DNA of 64,000 bases from Hirsutella rhossiliensis (GCF_020360975.1 NW_025408672.1:3844001-3908000); one strand, 5' to 3'. Shown: positions 22,419 through 32,705, numbered from the stretch's first letter. The notes: generated by a model not told the origin, from the sequence alone. Program-made: numbers and translations.

Positions 22419-24048
22419 TCAAGCCAAGTACGGTAAGGCCAGAACACCCTTCTCAGCAGCAACGGCCACCGTGTCTCTGGCCAAGGCGCTCTCAACGCGC
22501 GTCTCCGTCAGCATGTACTCCGGCGGCAGATCAACATCATCCGTCATGAGCATCATATTGACAACGGCCTTGGCACACAGTGCGGCGTTCGGCATACCAT
22601 TGCCAGTATATCCCGCGCAGACCCAGAGGCCGTAACCACCACCAAGTGACGGCGGGACTGACCCGACCCATGGGTGGGCATCACGCGAAAAACCCATAAT
22701 GCCTGTCCATGCATAAGTTGCTACGGGGTCCGGACTCTTCGCCTTCTTCTCTTCTTCAGCAGAGAAGTACCGGTAGTCATTCGCAGGCCGCATATCCAGG
22801 TCCAGCACCGTAGACAACTCACCCCCAAGCCATCGGCTCACTGGCTCGTCGAGCTCAGAGTCGTCCCAAACCCCGACACCAGCGTTGCGGCCACGTTCAC
22901 GGCCCCCTCCCAGTACAAGCTCCGAACCTGGAGCCGGACGCTGGACCAGGTAGTCGTCTCGACCCACAGCCTTGTCGCTGGCGTCGCCAAAGAAATAGTA
23001 TGTATTCCGAATGTCCAGTGGAGTTTCGTCACCTTTCAGGTCGCGCGGCGGCAGAGCCACGACTTGACCTCGCGTTGGCACAATAAGGTCCCTGAACTGC
23101 GGCAACAAGTGCGAGGTGTAGCCATTGGTTGCCAGCAGCACTGAACCAGCGGCGATTTTCCCACGAGGCGTCTCGACGATCCATGTGGCCATGGCCGCGG
23201 CTGCAACGAGGTCGTTGGACGTGTCAACCTTCTTTAGCCTTGTAACTGGCGTGTTGGTCTGTAGATTGAAGGAACCCTTTTCTGAGCACTTAGCGAGAAG
23301 TTGCTCCAAGATAAAAGCTACTAGTTTGTATGGCCATAAGCTAGCAGCGTATCGCTGTACGACGGCACCTTCGGCATTCGGGATGCGTAACCCTTCAAGC
23401 GTCACTGCTTTCCGTTCGCTCTCTGGTAGCCAGGCGACAGAGCCACCATTGCCCTTGTTGACAAATGTCAGGTTGGCGGCGAGGCCCGGATTCTCATTAC
23501 CGAGGTGCTTAACCATGTCACTCGTCAGGCTAGCGAGAGATTTTGAGAAGTAGGCGTGCACCCCTGGTGGAGTTCCAGTCGCATGGAATGTCGTAAGCCT
23601 CGACCAGGGACTTTATGTACGCGAATGTGCGCAGCTCGAAAGTAGCAATATGAGGCGCCGATGTGTACAGCAGAGGTTGGCAGTGGCCACCATTCTGGGG
23701 ATACGTTAACGAGATGCGTAAATAAATAAGAGGAGAAGGTGTTCGAAGCTCGTGTGATATATTCGTTGCAGCTGATCATAATCGAGTCACTTACCCGTCC
23801 TGTAGCCCCCCAACATGCCTCTCTTGCCTCAAGCATTATAATATCCAACTCGGGTTTCTGCTCCTTCAAGGTGTGCGCAGCAAACGTGCCCGTGATGCCA
23901 CTTCCACAATAACCACATCAACCTTGTTAGGTAACATCGAAGTCGTACGGTGTCCTAGCAACTTCTCTGAAGGTTCTTTCTGCCAGTAGGAGCTCGTCGG
24001 ATTGTCCACAGGCAGGCCAGATTGACCATCTAAGAGTTGGCATACCAT
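22419..24048 (-). CDS. FAD-dependent oxidoreductase (DAO superfamily), one intron, frame breaks
   Basis: Flavoprotein of the DAO superfamily, closest in feel to fungal gamma-glutamylputrescine oxidase-like or glycine/D-amino-acid oxidase-like enzymes; substrate unknown. ATG at 24048 begins MVCQLLDGQSGLPVDNPTSS. The Rossmann dinucleotide motif (VVIVxSGITGTFAAHTL) lies near 23905, EACWGATGR precedes a 100-bp intron (23695-23794; GTAAGT donor, CAG acceptor), and NGGH follows it. Later: LLATNGYTSHLLPQF (about 23120), PTRGQVVALPP, YAWTGIMGFSRDAHPWVGSVP (about 22680), GLWVCAGYTGNGMPNA (C-terminal FAD contacts). Frames shift near 23902 (inside the Gly-rich motif) and near 23565. Either a recent pseudogene or two base errors. 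Confidence 0.7.
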
Positions 24049-24235
24049 CGTCCTCTTCGAACCTGGATGAACGCCAGATCTCTCGGCAACTGTACGGAGT
24101 AGTTGAATTTGTGATAACTGAGTACTTGTAGCCACGGGGGCAAAGTGCCGCGGGTTAGCTAGCGGCTTGGCACGAGTCGCGAAAGGGTACATACAAATTC
24201 GCGACACCGCTGCCTAGACAAATGAATCCATCCGA

Positions 24236-24248
24236 CTGATATTATATA
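24236..24248 (-). promoter_or_regulatory. Possible TATA element upstream of the FAD oxidoreductase
   Basis: On the - strand the sequence reads CACTATATAATATC, about 190 bp before ATG 24048. Only position and composition support it. Confidence 0.25.
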
Positions 24249-24503
24249 GTGAGCAGAGAGATAGGAAAAGCAAATAATGGCGCCAGAGTTCTCATGTTAT
24301 GACCCATGCCGCTACTTACCTACCTACCTATTGGTTGCTATAGGCGCTGACGGCAGTACCTATTGATACGCGTACGAATAGACTACGGCTGCTACTTCGT
24401 ACGATGTACAAATTGTCTTAGGCTAGAGCGTTGCCTATTTTGGCTAGACACCGTACCCAATACGGCTAAACACAGGGAGGATAGTTTTGGCACACAGGAC
24501 GAT

Positions 24504-24547
24504 TACCCGTGCCACGCCCCATTTTAAAGTGGGTCATGGCACGGGTA
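24504..24547. repeat. 44-bp foldback
   Basis: TACCCGTGCCA at 24504-24514 and its exact complement at 24537-24547 enclose a loop with GCCCCATTTTAAAGTGGG, itself partly self-complementary. It resembles the tips of the CTCGTGCCC MITE family found nearby. Confidence 0.5.
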
Positions 24548-24789
24548 GAGGTCAATGCGCCATTGCTTTGTACCTCTTTTTGGAGGTGCGGGGTGGGAAG
24601 CACAGGATTGGCTACTGGTGCGAGGTAGTGGGGGCTACAGCCCCCGAGAGATTCCGTACGCCCGCCTAGCAGGGCAGAGGGCATAATTTGGGGTGCATGT
24701 GTGTAAAAAAAAAAATTTCGTTCTTCGTCTCCCTCTCTACTGTACGGAGGCAGCTTTCAAAAGTCGTTGCGAACGCTAAAATGACCCCT

Positions 24790-24856
24790 GCCTTGAGGAA
24801 CGAAATGCCTTGAGGAACGAAATGCCTTGAGGAACGAAATGCCTTGAGGAACGAAA
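24790..24856. repeat. Tandem array of a 17-bp unit, four copies
   Basis: GCCTTGAGGAACGAAAT is repeated three times exactly and a fourth time lacking the last base. The unit's complement occurs singly at 22324, 28767 and 51247. Confidence 0.9.
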
Positions 24857-24865
24857 GTACTACTC

Positions 24866-24901
24866 GTCCCACAAACCCACTTAAAAGTGGGTTTGTGGGA
24901 C
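24866..24901. repeat. 36-bp near-perfect palindrome
   Basis: 17-bp arms GTCCCACAAACCCACTT around a central AA. It is preceded by TACTC, so it looks like two fused tips of a CTCGTCCCAC-type terminal repeat (compare Pogo-7's tip at 6132). Confidence 0.85.
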
Positions 24902-24904
24902 AAT

Positions 24905-25432
24905 GCCTCGCGCCGCCTCCAGAACATTTTCGCGCCCCCAATCCCCGCCTTTGATTGGTCGGCTTTTCTCCCCGTATCCTCCACGGCGCCTTGAAGCGAC
25001 AGAGGTCGCCCTTCGCCCCTTGTTGCCCAGGGAGTACTTGACGCATGTCGGGCTGAGGTGTGGATCTGCGTCGCGCCGGCGCAGAAGTTGGCCTCCTCTT
25101 CGAATGCGGCCGAGAACTGCTCGGCACTGTCCAGCAGGGACTCATGAGACGTCAGACGTCGCCGAACGCTCCGCCTGGACGGCGCAGAAGCCTTCCTGGT
25201 CCAGGTCCTGCCTTCCGCGTCAGCCTGCGTCTTCTCGGCCCATGACAGCAACGCCCCGTGCCGTTGCCTACCTCAGAAGACGCTATCGACATAGCGGATG
25301 ATTCGCTCACGGTACGCGGCCTGCTCCTCCCCGTGGGCGTCGGAAAGCATCGAGCTCAGGTGCGCGTTTCCGTGTAACCAGAGCAGCCCGTGGACGTGGA
25401 GGGATCCTCGTTCGTTGGTCTCCCTGGCACCG
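24905..25432 (-). pseudogene. Helitron Rep/helicase fragment
   Basis: On the - strand, starting near 25420, the frame reads RGSLHVHGLLWLHGN, then EEQAAYRERIIRYVDSVF. This is the HxH-containing replication-initiator region of fungal Helitron helicases (Helitron_like_N). Further on in shifted frames come AEQFSAAFEEEANFCAGATQIHT and AKGDLCRFKAPWRI, both typical of the same protein. At least three frame changes. The helicase domain and the catalytic Tyr pair are not present, so this is an internal scrap. Confidence 0.75.
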
Positions 25433-25592
25433 TACTCGTGCCCGTCCCACTTTATTTTTATTATTAATATATTCCGCCATTGACGATAGTCAGAGGCACT
25501 GCGTCAGACTCGCTAAGCCTAATCTAGAGCTGTCCAATACTCGGTTCCCGTCCCACTTTTCTAGTAGTAGTAGTAGTAGTATTGATTACCGT

Positions 25593-26610
25593 CTGGGACA
25601 TCCCTATAAGGGCAAAAGACGTGCTAGGCTAGAGAAGACTAGATACATAGAATATCCCGAGTACCTGGACTAAGGACCGTGTGTAGCACCTAACCACTCC
25701 ATCTAGCAATTCTGAGGCTCTGAGGCCGGTCGGAAATTCAGGGCCCTTCCCCGTCAGCGGGTTCCAGGCACGGCAGTGAAGCCGTAATAGTAGTCAGTCT
25801 TTGGCCGAGGCCGGGTGACTGAGAAAGCCCACGAAGTCATGGGCCGGCCGCAAGCCCCCTCGAGGAGGGCCTACGGGGCAGAAAGAAAAAGAAGGGAAAA
25901 GGGAAGCAGAGAGTGTAGCAATGTTAGTCGGGGGTTCGCCCCGATGGCGATTGTCTTCTCCCGCAGGAGCGTTCGATCCGGGACCACTTCGTGGTCATGA
26001 CAGTCGGCGAAGTCCCCGTGCCTGCTCCTCGTAGCAAGCAGGTGGTGGAGGTGTTGTCGATTGGTGTGCAGCTCCGGGGGACACCTGGTGAGGCCTTGAG
26101 CTCTAGGCTCTTGTAGCTCCTCAGGGCCCCGCGGCCCACCAGTCCAGAGGAAGTCGTGGCCGCTAGGCGGCAGAGGTCGGGGCCGCGAGACGGCAGAAGG
26201 AGTCAGGGCCGCAAGGCGGCAGAAGGCGAGGCCAGCCAGTAAAGGCGGCAGAGGGTGCAAGGCAGCGCGAGGCGTGCCAGAGAGGGCGAGAAGAAGTCGG
26301 GCCGCGGGGCGGCAGAAGAGGTCGGGGCCGCGAGGTGGCAGCAGAAGTCAGGGCCGCGAGGCGGCAGAAGTCGAGGCCAGCCAGTAAAGGCGGCAGAAGA
26401 AGGCGATGCCGCGAGGCGGCAGAAGGCGAGGCAGCGCGAGGCGTGCCGTTATTCGAGACCAGCTTCCCAAGAGGAGACGAACTCTCCAAAGTCTGCCTTT
26501 GGTGCCTGCTAGAGCCCCGTTAGGGCTAGAGAGGCAGAAGCATGGTCGGGTGGCCTGAAAATTTCTTCATCACTAACAGGCTGCTAACAGCCCGCAGAAG
26601 AGAAGAATTT
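25593..26610 (-). mobile_element. LINE-5: diverged Tad-like LINE 3' end with internal minisatellite
   Basis: The - strand shows HHLLATRSRHGDFADCHD (about 26060-25990), equivalent to the HNLLAARTHHGDFADYHERFGHD segment of LINE-2. CCGCTGACGGGGAAGGG and GCCTAGCACGTCTTTTGCCC follow, both paralleling the LINE-2 3' UTR. A (TAC)n tail lies at 25561-25580. The upstream coding part is replaced by a G-rich minisatellite (26160-26450). It aligns with 31968-32705 (LINE-6). Confidence 0.65.
26160..26450. repeat. G-rich minisatellite in LINE-5
   Basis: Imperfect units around GGGGCCGCGAGGCGGCAGAA repeat about a dozen times, with larger blocks such as GGCCAGCCAGTAAAGGCGGC occurring twice. The same unit occurs only a few times in LINE-6 (32440-32545). 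Confidence 0.75.
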
Positions 26611-26914
26611 TTACAGGGGAGAGTTGCCCACTTTTCTAGTGAAGGTGAACCGGAATCCAGAAAAGTGGGGCGGGCACGAGTATGCCTAAGCCGCGGTGCA
26701 AGAAAGCGGAAGGCTTCCAAGGAGGATGAAACGCAGTTGGGACTGCAGCAGCGGCCTACCCAGGATTGTATACTAGTGGATTTCCCTTCACTGAAAAATG
26801 GCACTTATGCCTGTTCAGGCTGTAGTCGAGGCGCCTTGGCTTTTAACTCATGCTTAGCGCGATAATCCCTGCAATATGTCTGTCCGAACCTGTCCGTCCG
26901 GAGCCATCCCGGGG

Positions 26915-27032
26915 GTGTTTGTGTGTTGTACTCGTGCCCGCCGCCACTTTAAGGGGATTCGCTTTGGCTCACCGACTTTTTTTTTAAATGGGTCCCCTTA
27001 AAGTGGGGGCGGGCACAAGTACAACACACAAA
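26915..27032. mobile_element. MITE of the CTCGTGCCC family (foldback)
   Basis: CTCGTGCCCGCCGCCACTTT from 26931 pairs with its near-complement ending at 27019, next to TA on both sides. The inverted repeat in fact continues outwards through GTTTGTGTGTTG to about 26918 and 27032. No coding capacity. Confidence 0.75.
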
Positions 27033-27243
27033 CAGAACCAGCTTGGCACAATCAAGGCCCACTTGTATGCTCTCTTCATGAGATCTAGCACTACTCTATA
27101 TAATATCTCGACCCATACCGCTTCTCTTGCTCTCCGAGCGAACCTGGCATTGCCTGTGGCAGTCCCTTCTCATCTACATTCAACTCTGCTTCGACAGTCC
27201 TTTGAAACTCTCCAGGTTCTCCTGTTGCTCTACGCAGCTCCAC

Positions 27244-27792
27244 ATGCCAGAATTAGTTCCCCTCTGGGAGCAGCCGAGCCACCCAGGCAGGCTATTGGTC
27301 GTTAAAGGGAGCCAGCCCTACAAGACGGCCGCTTTCTCCCTAATTTCTTTGCCAGCGGGAGCCTTCTTCGCGAAAATCAATAGTGCCACTCCTGTCAATC
27401 GTCCAACATACACCTCTGTTGCAAGTGGCAAGGATTCGCACCTTGAACTAAACTCCGACCTGGTCTACTGCAACCATTCCTGTAACCCCAGCCTCATTTT
27501 CGACATGACTCGCTTCGAGGTCCGGGTTTCAGACACGAGACCATTGAGCATTGGCGATTCGCTTACGTGGTTCTACCCGGCATCCGAGTGGGAGATGGCG
27601 CAGGGCTTCACGTGTGAGTGTGGTGAAGGAGACAAATGCCTCGGATTCATTACAGGGTCTTCAAAAATCGATCACTCGGTTCTGGAACGCTACTGGGTCA
27701 ATGACCACATTCGTCAGCTTGTAGAGGAGCAGATGCAGGGTTACGAAGCCACCGGAGACATAGATGGCTGTGGACCTAAGAGGCTACCCTGA
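27244..27792 (+). CDS. Small SET-domain protein
   Basis: A 182-residue protein from ATG 27244 (MPELVPLWEQPSHPGR). It shows the core of a SET domain: the N-terminal beta strands (LLVVKGSQPYKTAAFSL), a variable middle, then NSDLVYCNHSCNPSL (the NHSC motif that binds S-adenosylmethionine), SDTRPLSIGDSLTWFYPASEW with the Tyr of the second signature, and a post-SET-like CECGEGDKCLGF. Proteins of this short type are common in filamentous fungi and are presumed lysine methyltransferases; the target is unknown. The frame is unbroken. An upstream in-frame start at 27127 would add 39 residues without domain character, so I prefer 27244. It stands alone among transposon remains. Confidence 0.8.
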   Translation: MPELVPLWEQPSHPGRLLVVKGSQPYKTAAFSLISLPAGAFFAKINSATPVNRPTYTSVASGKDSHLELNSDLVYCNHSCNPSLIFDMTRFEVRVSDTRPLSIGDSLTWFYPASEWEMAQGFTCECGEGDKCLGFITGSSKIDHSVLERYWVNDHIRQLVEEQMQGYEATGDIDGCGPKRLP

Positions 27793-27969
27793 CTATTCTA
27801 TGAGTCTATGTCTCAATGGGGACAAAATGGCAAGCTTCCACCAGACCCGACCATAGCCCTACCCAACTTTGTATGACCGATTAAAGTTCAGGACAATGTG
27901 TCCATCGGAGCCGGCCCACAATTGCCCCTGGATGTAGGTACTACTCCGTACTTCGTATCGTTAATCGGC

Positions 27970-28748
27970 ATGGAGTCTGTATTCTCTCGTCAATTCCCTA
28001 CCTTTCGGTCGGCAGGCGATGCCCTCAACGCCGCCGCCCGGCAGGAGGTCTTTGCCTTGGCTGTCCGCAACAAACGCCCTAATGCCGCCGCTCCAACGTA
28101 TGTTATTCTCAGCAAGCTGAGAGCGCGGGTGGAAGGATAATGTGACGGCCTAGCACCGTCACACCCCCCTTGCATACATGACCCACATGTTGTTGGGCCA
28201 ACGGCCCACACGTACGGAAGGCATATTTAGGGAGAGGACACCCAGTTGTATTGTTCGGTTCTCCTTTCTCTTCTTCAGAGCAGAATCTTCGTAATAGAGT
28301 CCACAGCCTTCTGGCTCAGTCCGTGACCGTCACAGATAACGGCAAGCACAATTGAGTCCAAACGATGATGCATGTCTTCTTACATATCTGTGCGACATTT
28401 GAGGGGGCATTTATACGAATAGATACCTCTCTTGGACCCGTGGAGGCCCTGAATCAGTGCCAATTCCCGCGTATCCCGGTTGGGGCAATGTTCCTCTACT
28501 GCATCGATACCCGACTCAAGTCTATGTGTTGTGACCTGCCTCTTCACTAGGGCTTTTATGCGTGCGTGGATTTGACCGTCAGTCTGCTCCCTCTGACAGT
28601 TATGTTGAGGTGCTCCAAGGGCCGCGTTTGGAACGACCAGGGCAATAAGGCTATTCCCAAAGGGAAGCGAAGGAAGACAAACACCCAGATGACGGGCTGT
28701 GGACTCGGCAATCTGTTGCATGACATGGTGCGTTGCATGACGCAGTGA
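27970..28748 (+). pseudogene. MULE transposase N-terminus (FAR1-type DNA-binding region), split
   Basis: ATG 27970 reads MESVFSRQFPTFRSAGDALN, then RNKRPN...APTYVIL. After a ~480-bp interruption, from about 28605, it reads RCSKGRVWNDQGNK then KGKRRKTNTQMTGCG. These two halves together look like the WRKY/GCM1-fold FAR1 domain at the N-terminus of fungal Mutator-like transposases, with the Cys of CSKGR and TGC as metal ligands. The interruption contains a solo LTR (28141-28334) plus about 270 bp of unknown origin. No catalytic domain is seen. Confidence 0.5.
28141..28334 (+). repeat. Solo LTR with perfect 5-bp duplication GATAA
   Basis: A 194-bp sequence starting TGTGACGG and ending CCGTCACA, flanked by GATAA at 28136-28140 and 28335-28339. 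Short inverted tips and a 5-bp duplication are those of an LTR retrotransposon LTR. The lack of internal sequence indicates LTR-LTR recombination. Confidence 0.85.
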
Positions 28749-29682
28749 GGTACGTTAATGAAGTCCTTTCGTTCCTCAAGGCAAACGCCCTTCGGGCTGA
28801 ATTAACTTTTAACTTATTCCGGAAGGGTTGATGGTCCCTACGCTTTTAAGGAGTCAAGGGGGCAGACAAGCCTTAATGGGTACTCAAAATCGACCACTCA
28901 AGGCAACACAAAGCATACGATCCAGCGACATGGCGAGAGTACTTACAAGTCGGCATCCGTAACCCCAGGCATGCTGCATCAACGTAGCTTGGTATAAAAA
29001 GCAATTTGCAGAGCCGGAAGATAAAGAAGGCATGGTATGAGGACGTTAGTTTCCACAAGGTTCTAGATCTCAAAATCTACTGGTGCCACGTTATACAGCT
29101 ATGCGGTCATGTCTTTCGTTGTCATCAAGCATCCGCGACTATCGTGGCGGCTTCGTGGCCCTCGAGACGACTCACATCCTCTCTGCGGCCGTAAGATTGA
29201 CCGCCAGAAACAAATCATGCAGAGATCGTCTAGCTACAGATCTTCGAGGGCACAGTGGAAGGTACCACATAGGTGAAAAACAATGATGCATGTTCTAGTG
29301 AGACTGTGAGACATTGAGGCAGTCTTTATAGGTACACATACATACCTCTTGCGGCCCTAGATTCTTAGCATAAGCCTCATTCATGCTTGTTCATGCGTCT
29401 TCCTGCAAAGGGTGCAATTCCAAGTCTGCTAACCCCACGGGTCATATTATTAGTAGCCCTTACCAACACACCCCCTTTGTATCAGGCCCGTAAGGAAGCC
29501 TGATGCAAACAGTGAATTAAATGATCAAGTGATATAACGATTTGTTGAGGCTATTCAGCGTTGAATTTAAATTCCCTTTCCGAGGTTCTGTCGCGAAGCT
29601 TATAGTGTCGATTGACACTGTCACCTGCACCAACAGGTGGCCATGTTTTTTCGTGACAGGTTCCTTGTGTTGTATCAAGGTC
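28749..29682. other. Intergenic, no gene seen; diverged repeat pair
   Basis: 28767-28806 holds the dispersed 16-bp motif and the CCCTTCGGGCTGAA segment. 29283-29365 is a diverged direct repeat of 28368-28450 (both start GATGCATGT and contain TGAGACATT/TGCGACATTTGAG-like and TACCTCT segments). They may be relic LTRs of one element. No coding signal. Confidence 0.4.
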
Positions 29683-30033
29683 TGTCGAGAAGAAGGTCCG
29701 AACGAGTTGAGGTCTCTAGGTCTCTCTAGGTAATACAGCTTGAAACCAGGTAAGAAGGGAGGTCTGCAGACTGTTATTTCTTCTTCCTAGACCACTGAGG
29801 GGTCCGGAGGATCTCCTATCCGAACGGGGACCTTCTGAGGAGTCCGGTATATCTCTTACTGGCTCGGGGACCTGAAGAGACTGAACTATCGACCTAATAG
29901 CTTGGAAAGCTATTGATCGGGGAGATCGAGCTAAATGTGCTGACGTAGATGACTTACGCGGCCTTCAGTAAGAGGCAAGGAGTGCCCTCTTCCTGATAGA
30001 ATGTATATTCTACCTGAACACGGGATATAAACA
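29683..30033 (+). repeat. Solo LTR, family TGTCGAG, copy B
   Basis: 351 bp, TGTCGAGAAGAAGG...GGGATATAAACA. Pairs with 19376-19725. Flanks AGGTC and TACGT do not match. The right edge coincides with the TA of the foldback element starting at 30036, so the right flank was changed by that insertion. Confidence 0.75.
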
Positions 30034-30035
30034 TA

Positions 30036-31227
30036 CGTACTAGTTAAAAGGCCACCCCGTCACGCTAAACGGCCACCCAAAAGTGGGTCAACTGTGGCTT
30101 GGTCGCCGCGCAGCGCCGATGCCGCAAAGGTGTGTGCGCGCATTCGCTGCCGGCATCGAGGTGCGCGCCAGAGGGCATGTTGAAGCCGCAATTGAAGCCG
30201 CAAAGTGAAGCTGGCCGTGATGCAAATTCAAGTACGTAGGGCCATGTTCTTGGGGTCGTAGAAAACACACTTCCGTCAATTCAAATGCAGCGGTAACGCC
30301 GGTAGCTATAGTAGACCCTCTGCACACAATTCCTGCTGTACAGACTCCTCCTCATCCACCTGCCGGTCCATCTCGTTAAAATCGGCTAAAGGGTCGTCTT
30401 CATCCTCTATATCCTCACCTCCTTGACGAATTGAGGGTATCGGCATTGGCTGCGTGGCACAGCGAATCGTGCCCTGCGTCTCGCCCGGGCCAGTAAGCTC
30501 ATCGTCAGAGTCAGGCGTGCGGCGTACGGCACGCTGATACGCTCGTGGCATCGCTGTGCCAGGCTCGTACGAATCGCCATTGGCTTGAAGGTATTCCAAC
30601 CCCGTTTGGTCACATCAGCAGCGCTGCCGGCGGTGTTGACGGTAGCAGCAGCAGCTTTCCTCCAGCCTTGCCCCAGCCTTGCGCTTCTTACCCGTAGCCT
30701 TCGTCTTCGTACTTTGGAGAGCCGCCGGCGCTGTGGACGGCGGCGGCCTTGTGGCCTCGCTGCGTTCGTCGGATTCCGCGATATCGTGTGCTGACGGCTC
30801 TCCGCGTGGCCGTTACGACCTCCTGCTGCCTCGAGGTTCAATGAGCCCTTGGGCCGGCCTTTCCCGTGCATAGGAGTGGATCGTGAGGAGCATCGTTAGG
30901 GCTTGTGCTCTGCCATGCCAGAGCTCGTCAACGTCATTCATTTCGAAGGAACGGCGGCGGCGGCATTGGGCCGCTTGAAAATATCGTGACGGCAAGGAAG
31001 GCCAACCAAGACTTGACTTGAAGCCGCAGTGATGAAGAAGATCACAGCGGCCGGGCGGCGGCTTTTCTTGGTCGCTTGAAGCGGCATTCCTTGCCACAGC
31101 GCGGTATTCGCCCCCTATCTTCTGGAGCCCAAACTTTGCGGTATCGGACCTTGCGCGCGACCAAGCCACAATTGACCCACTTTTGGGTGGCCGTTTAGCG
31201 TGACGGGGTGGCCTTTTAACTAGTACG
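30036..31227. mobile_element. Foldback DNA transposon, ~72-bp TIRs, TA duplication, no recognised transposase
   Basis: CGTACTAGTTAAAAGGCCAC at 30036 is repeated inverted, ending at 31227. The match continues for about 72 bp with one mismatch (through CTTGGTCGC). TA lies outside both ends. The 1192-bp interior is GC-rich and has - strand open frames (an acidic segment EDIEDEDDPLADFNEMDRQVDEEE at 30306-30440 and a basic RPKGSLN-like segment near 30850) that I cannot assign. Probably a non-autonomous Tc1/mariner- or Pogo-type element. Confidence 0.85.
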
Positions 31228-31483
31228 TATATTTATTTATTTATTCCGCATATGTGGCTCTAGGCTATGACCCTAAGGGCCTAGGCCTTCGAAGGCCGCA
31301 CTACCACCGCAGGGCTAGCTAATAGCTAGTTAAAGTAATAATCATGGGAAAAGAAAAGACATAGGAAAGCGAACGTGCGGAACTCTGATTGGAATTAATA
31401 AGCCAGCCCGAAGTGGGGTGATGCGTTGGCAGCTAGGGTCCAACTAAGAGCTGGCGCTTCGCTCATTTGGGTTGCATCTACTA

Positions 31484-31947
31484 CTCGTGCCCGCCCCACT
31501 TTATTGGGATTCGCTTAAAAAAGGTCGATATTCTGTTCATTCGGATGATCTGTTCATTTGGGTGATCAGCACCTGTCAGAACCTTGATGAGGTTCTCGTC
31601 GGATAGGTCACGGACACAGCAAGAATGGTACGATCGGATGAAGTGAGGTATGATGTGTGTGTGTCTGTGTCCCCATTTGGGGTGCTCTGCCCAAGCCCTA
31701 TATCAAAGGGCGATGGCCTCAATCCCTATGACATGCCATCACGTCATATCTCTGTAACTGTCTCATAGATGTCCTCGTGGCCTCATCGGCTGCGCTACCT
31801 GGTGCGCTATCGTCTGCGCTACCGTTGGCGCTGCCACTAGTAACCTGACGCTATCGTAGCTGCATCTACCCGGATTCTACCGGATCTAACAGCACCCACT
31901 TCACCCGGGTGAGCTAAAGCGAATCCTTAAAGTGGGGCGGGCACGAG
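31484..31947. mobile_element. MITE of the CTCGTGCCC family carrying a solo LTR
   Basis: CTCGTGCCCGCCCCACTTTA at 31484 is inverted at the right end (31947), with TA outside both ends. Without the inserted LTR and one duplication the element is about 140 bp, with GGATTCGCTT arms on both sides. Confidence 0.85.
31574..31891 (+). repeat. Solo LTR with perfect 5-bp duplication GCACC
   Basis: A 318-bp sequence TGTCAGAACC...GATCTAACA flanked by GCACC at 31569-31573 and 31892-31896. Contains a (GT)n stretch. Unrelated to the other two LTR families by eye. Confidence 0.85.
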
Positions 31948-31967
31948 TAGTTGTAGTGTCGTTTAAC

Positions 31968-32705
31968 GTCTGTGATATCCCAAAGGAAAAAGACGTGCTA
32001 GGCTGAGGCCGGTCGGAAATTCAGGGCCCTTCCCCCGTCAGCGGGTTCCAGGCACGGCAGTGAAGCCGTAATAGTAGTCAGTCTTTGGCCGAGGCTGGGT
32101 GACTGAGAAAGCCCACGAAGTCATGTGCCGGCCGCAAGCCCCCTCGAGGGCCTACGGGGCAGAAACAAAAAGAAAAAAAAGGGAAGCAGATAGTGTAGGA
32201 ATGTTGGTCGGGGGATCGCCCCGATGGCGATTGTATTCTCCCGCAGGAGCATTCGATCCGGGCGACTTCGTGGTCATGACAGTCGGCGAAGTCCCCGTGC
32301 CTACTCCTCGTAGCAAGCAGGTGGTGGAGGTGTTGTCGATTGGTGTGCAGCTCCGGGGGGCACCCGGGTGAGGCCTTGAGCTCTAGGCTCTTGTAGCCCC
32401 TGGGGGCCCCCGCGGCCCACAGTCCAGAGGAAGTCGTGGCCGCTGGGCCGCATAAAGGGCCGCAAGGTGGCGGAGGTCGGGGCCGCGAGGCGGCAGAAGT
32501 CGAGGCCAGCCAGTAAAGGCGGCAGAACGCGAGGCAACGCGAGGCATGCCGTTATTCGAGACCAGCTTCCCAAGAGGAGACGAACTCTCCAAAGTCTGCC
32601 TTTGGGGCCTGCTAGAGCCCCGTTAAGGCAATAGAGGCAGAAGCATAGTCGGGGTGGCCTGAAAAATTCTTCGCCACTAACAGGCTACTAACAGCCCGCA
32701 GAACT
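31968..32705 (-). mobile_element. LINE-6: second copy of the LINE-5-type 3' end
   Basis: Collinear with 25593-26610, including CCCGTCAGCGGGTTCCAGGC, the CGATCCGGG segment and the GCAGCTCCGGGGGGCACC segment. The minisatellite is shortened to about 110 bp. Like LINE-5 it carries the LINE-type 3' UTR motifs on the - strand. Followed by a T18 run. Confidence 0.6.

Noticed and set aside
24790..24856. Regular 17-bp repeats that might suggest a CRISPR-like array
   Set aside because: Units are directly adjacent with no spacers, in a eukaryotic genome; it is a simple tandem repeat.
24903..25301. Arg/Pro-rich + strand open frame
   Set aside because: The - strand of the same stretch reads Helitron Rep motifs; the + frame is its shadow.
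26163..26489. Repetitive Pro/Leu/Ala-rich protein on the - strand
   Set aside because: It is the translation of the minisatellite; the frame changes freely between the two copies.
22419..27792. Secondary metabolite cluster suggested by an oxidoreductase and a methyltransferase-like gene
   Set aside because: The two genes are 3 kb apart with transposon debris between, no synthase is present, and the SET protein is a protein methyltransferase type.
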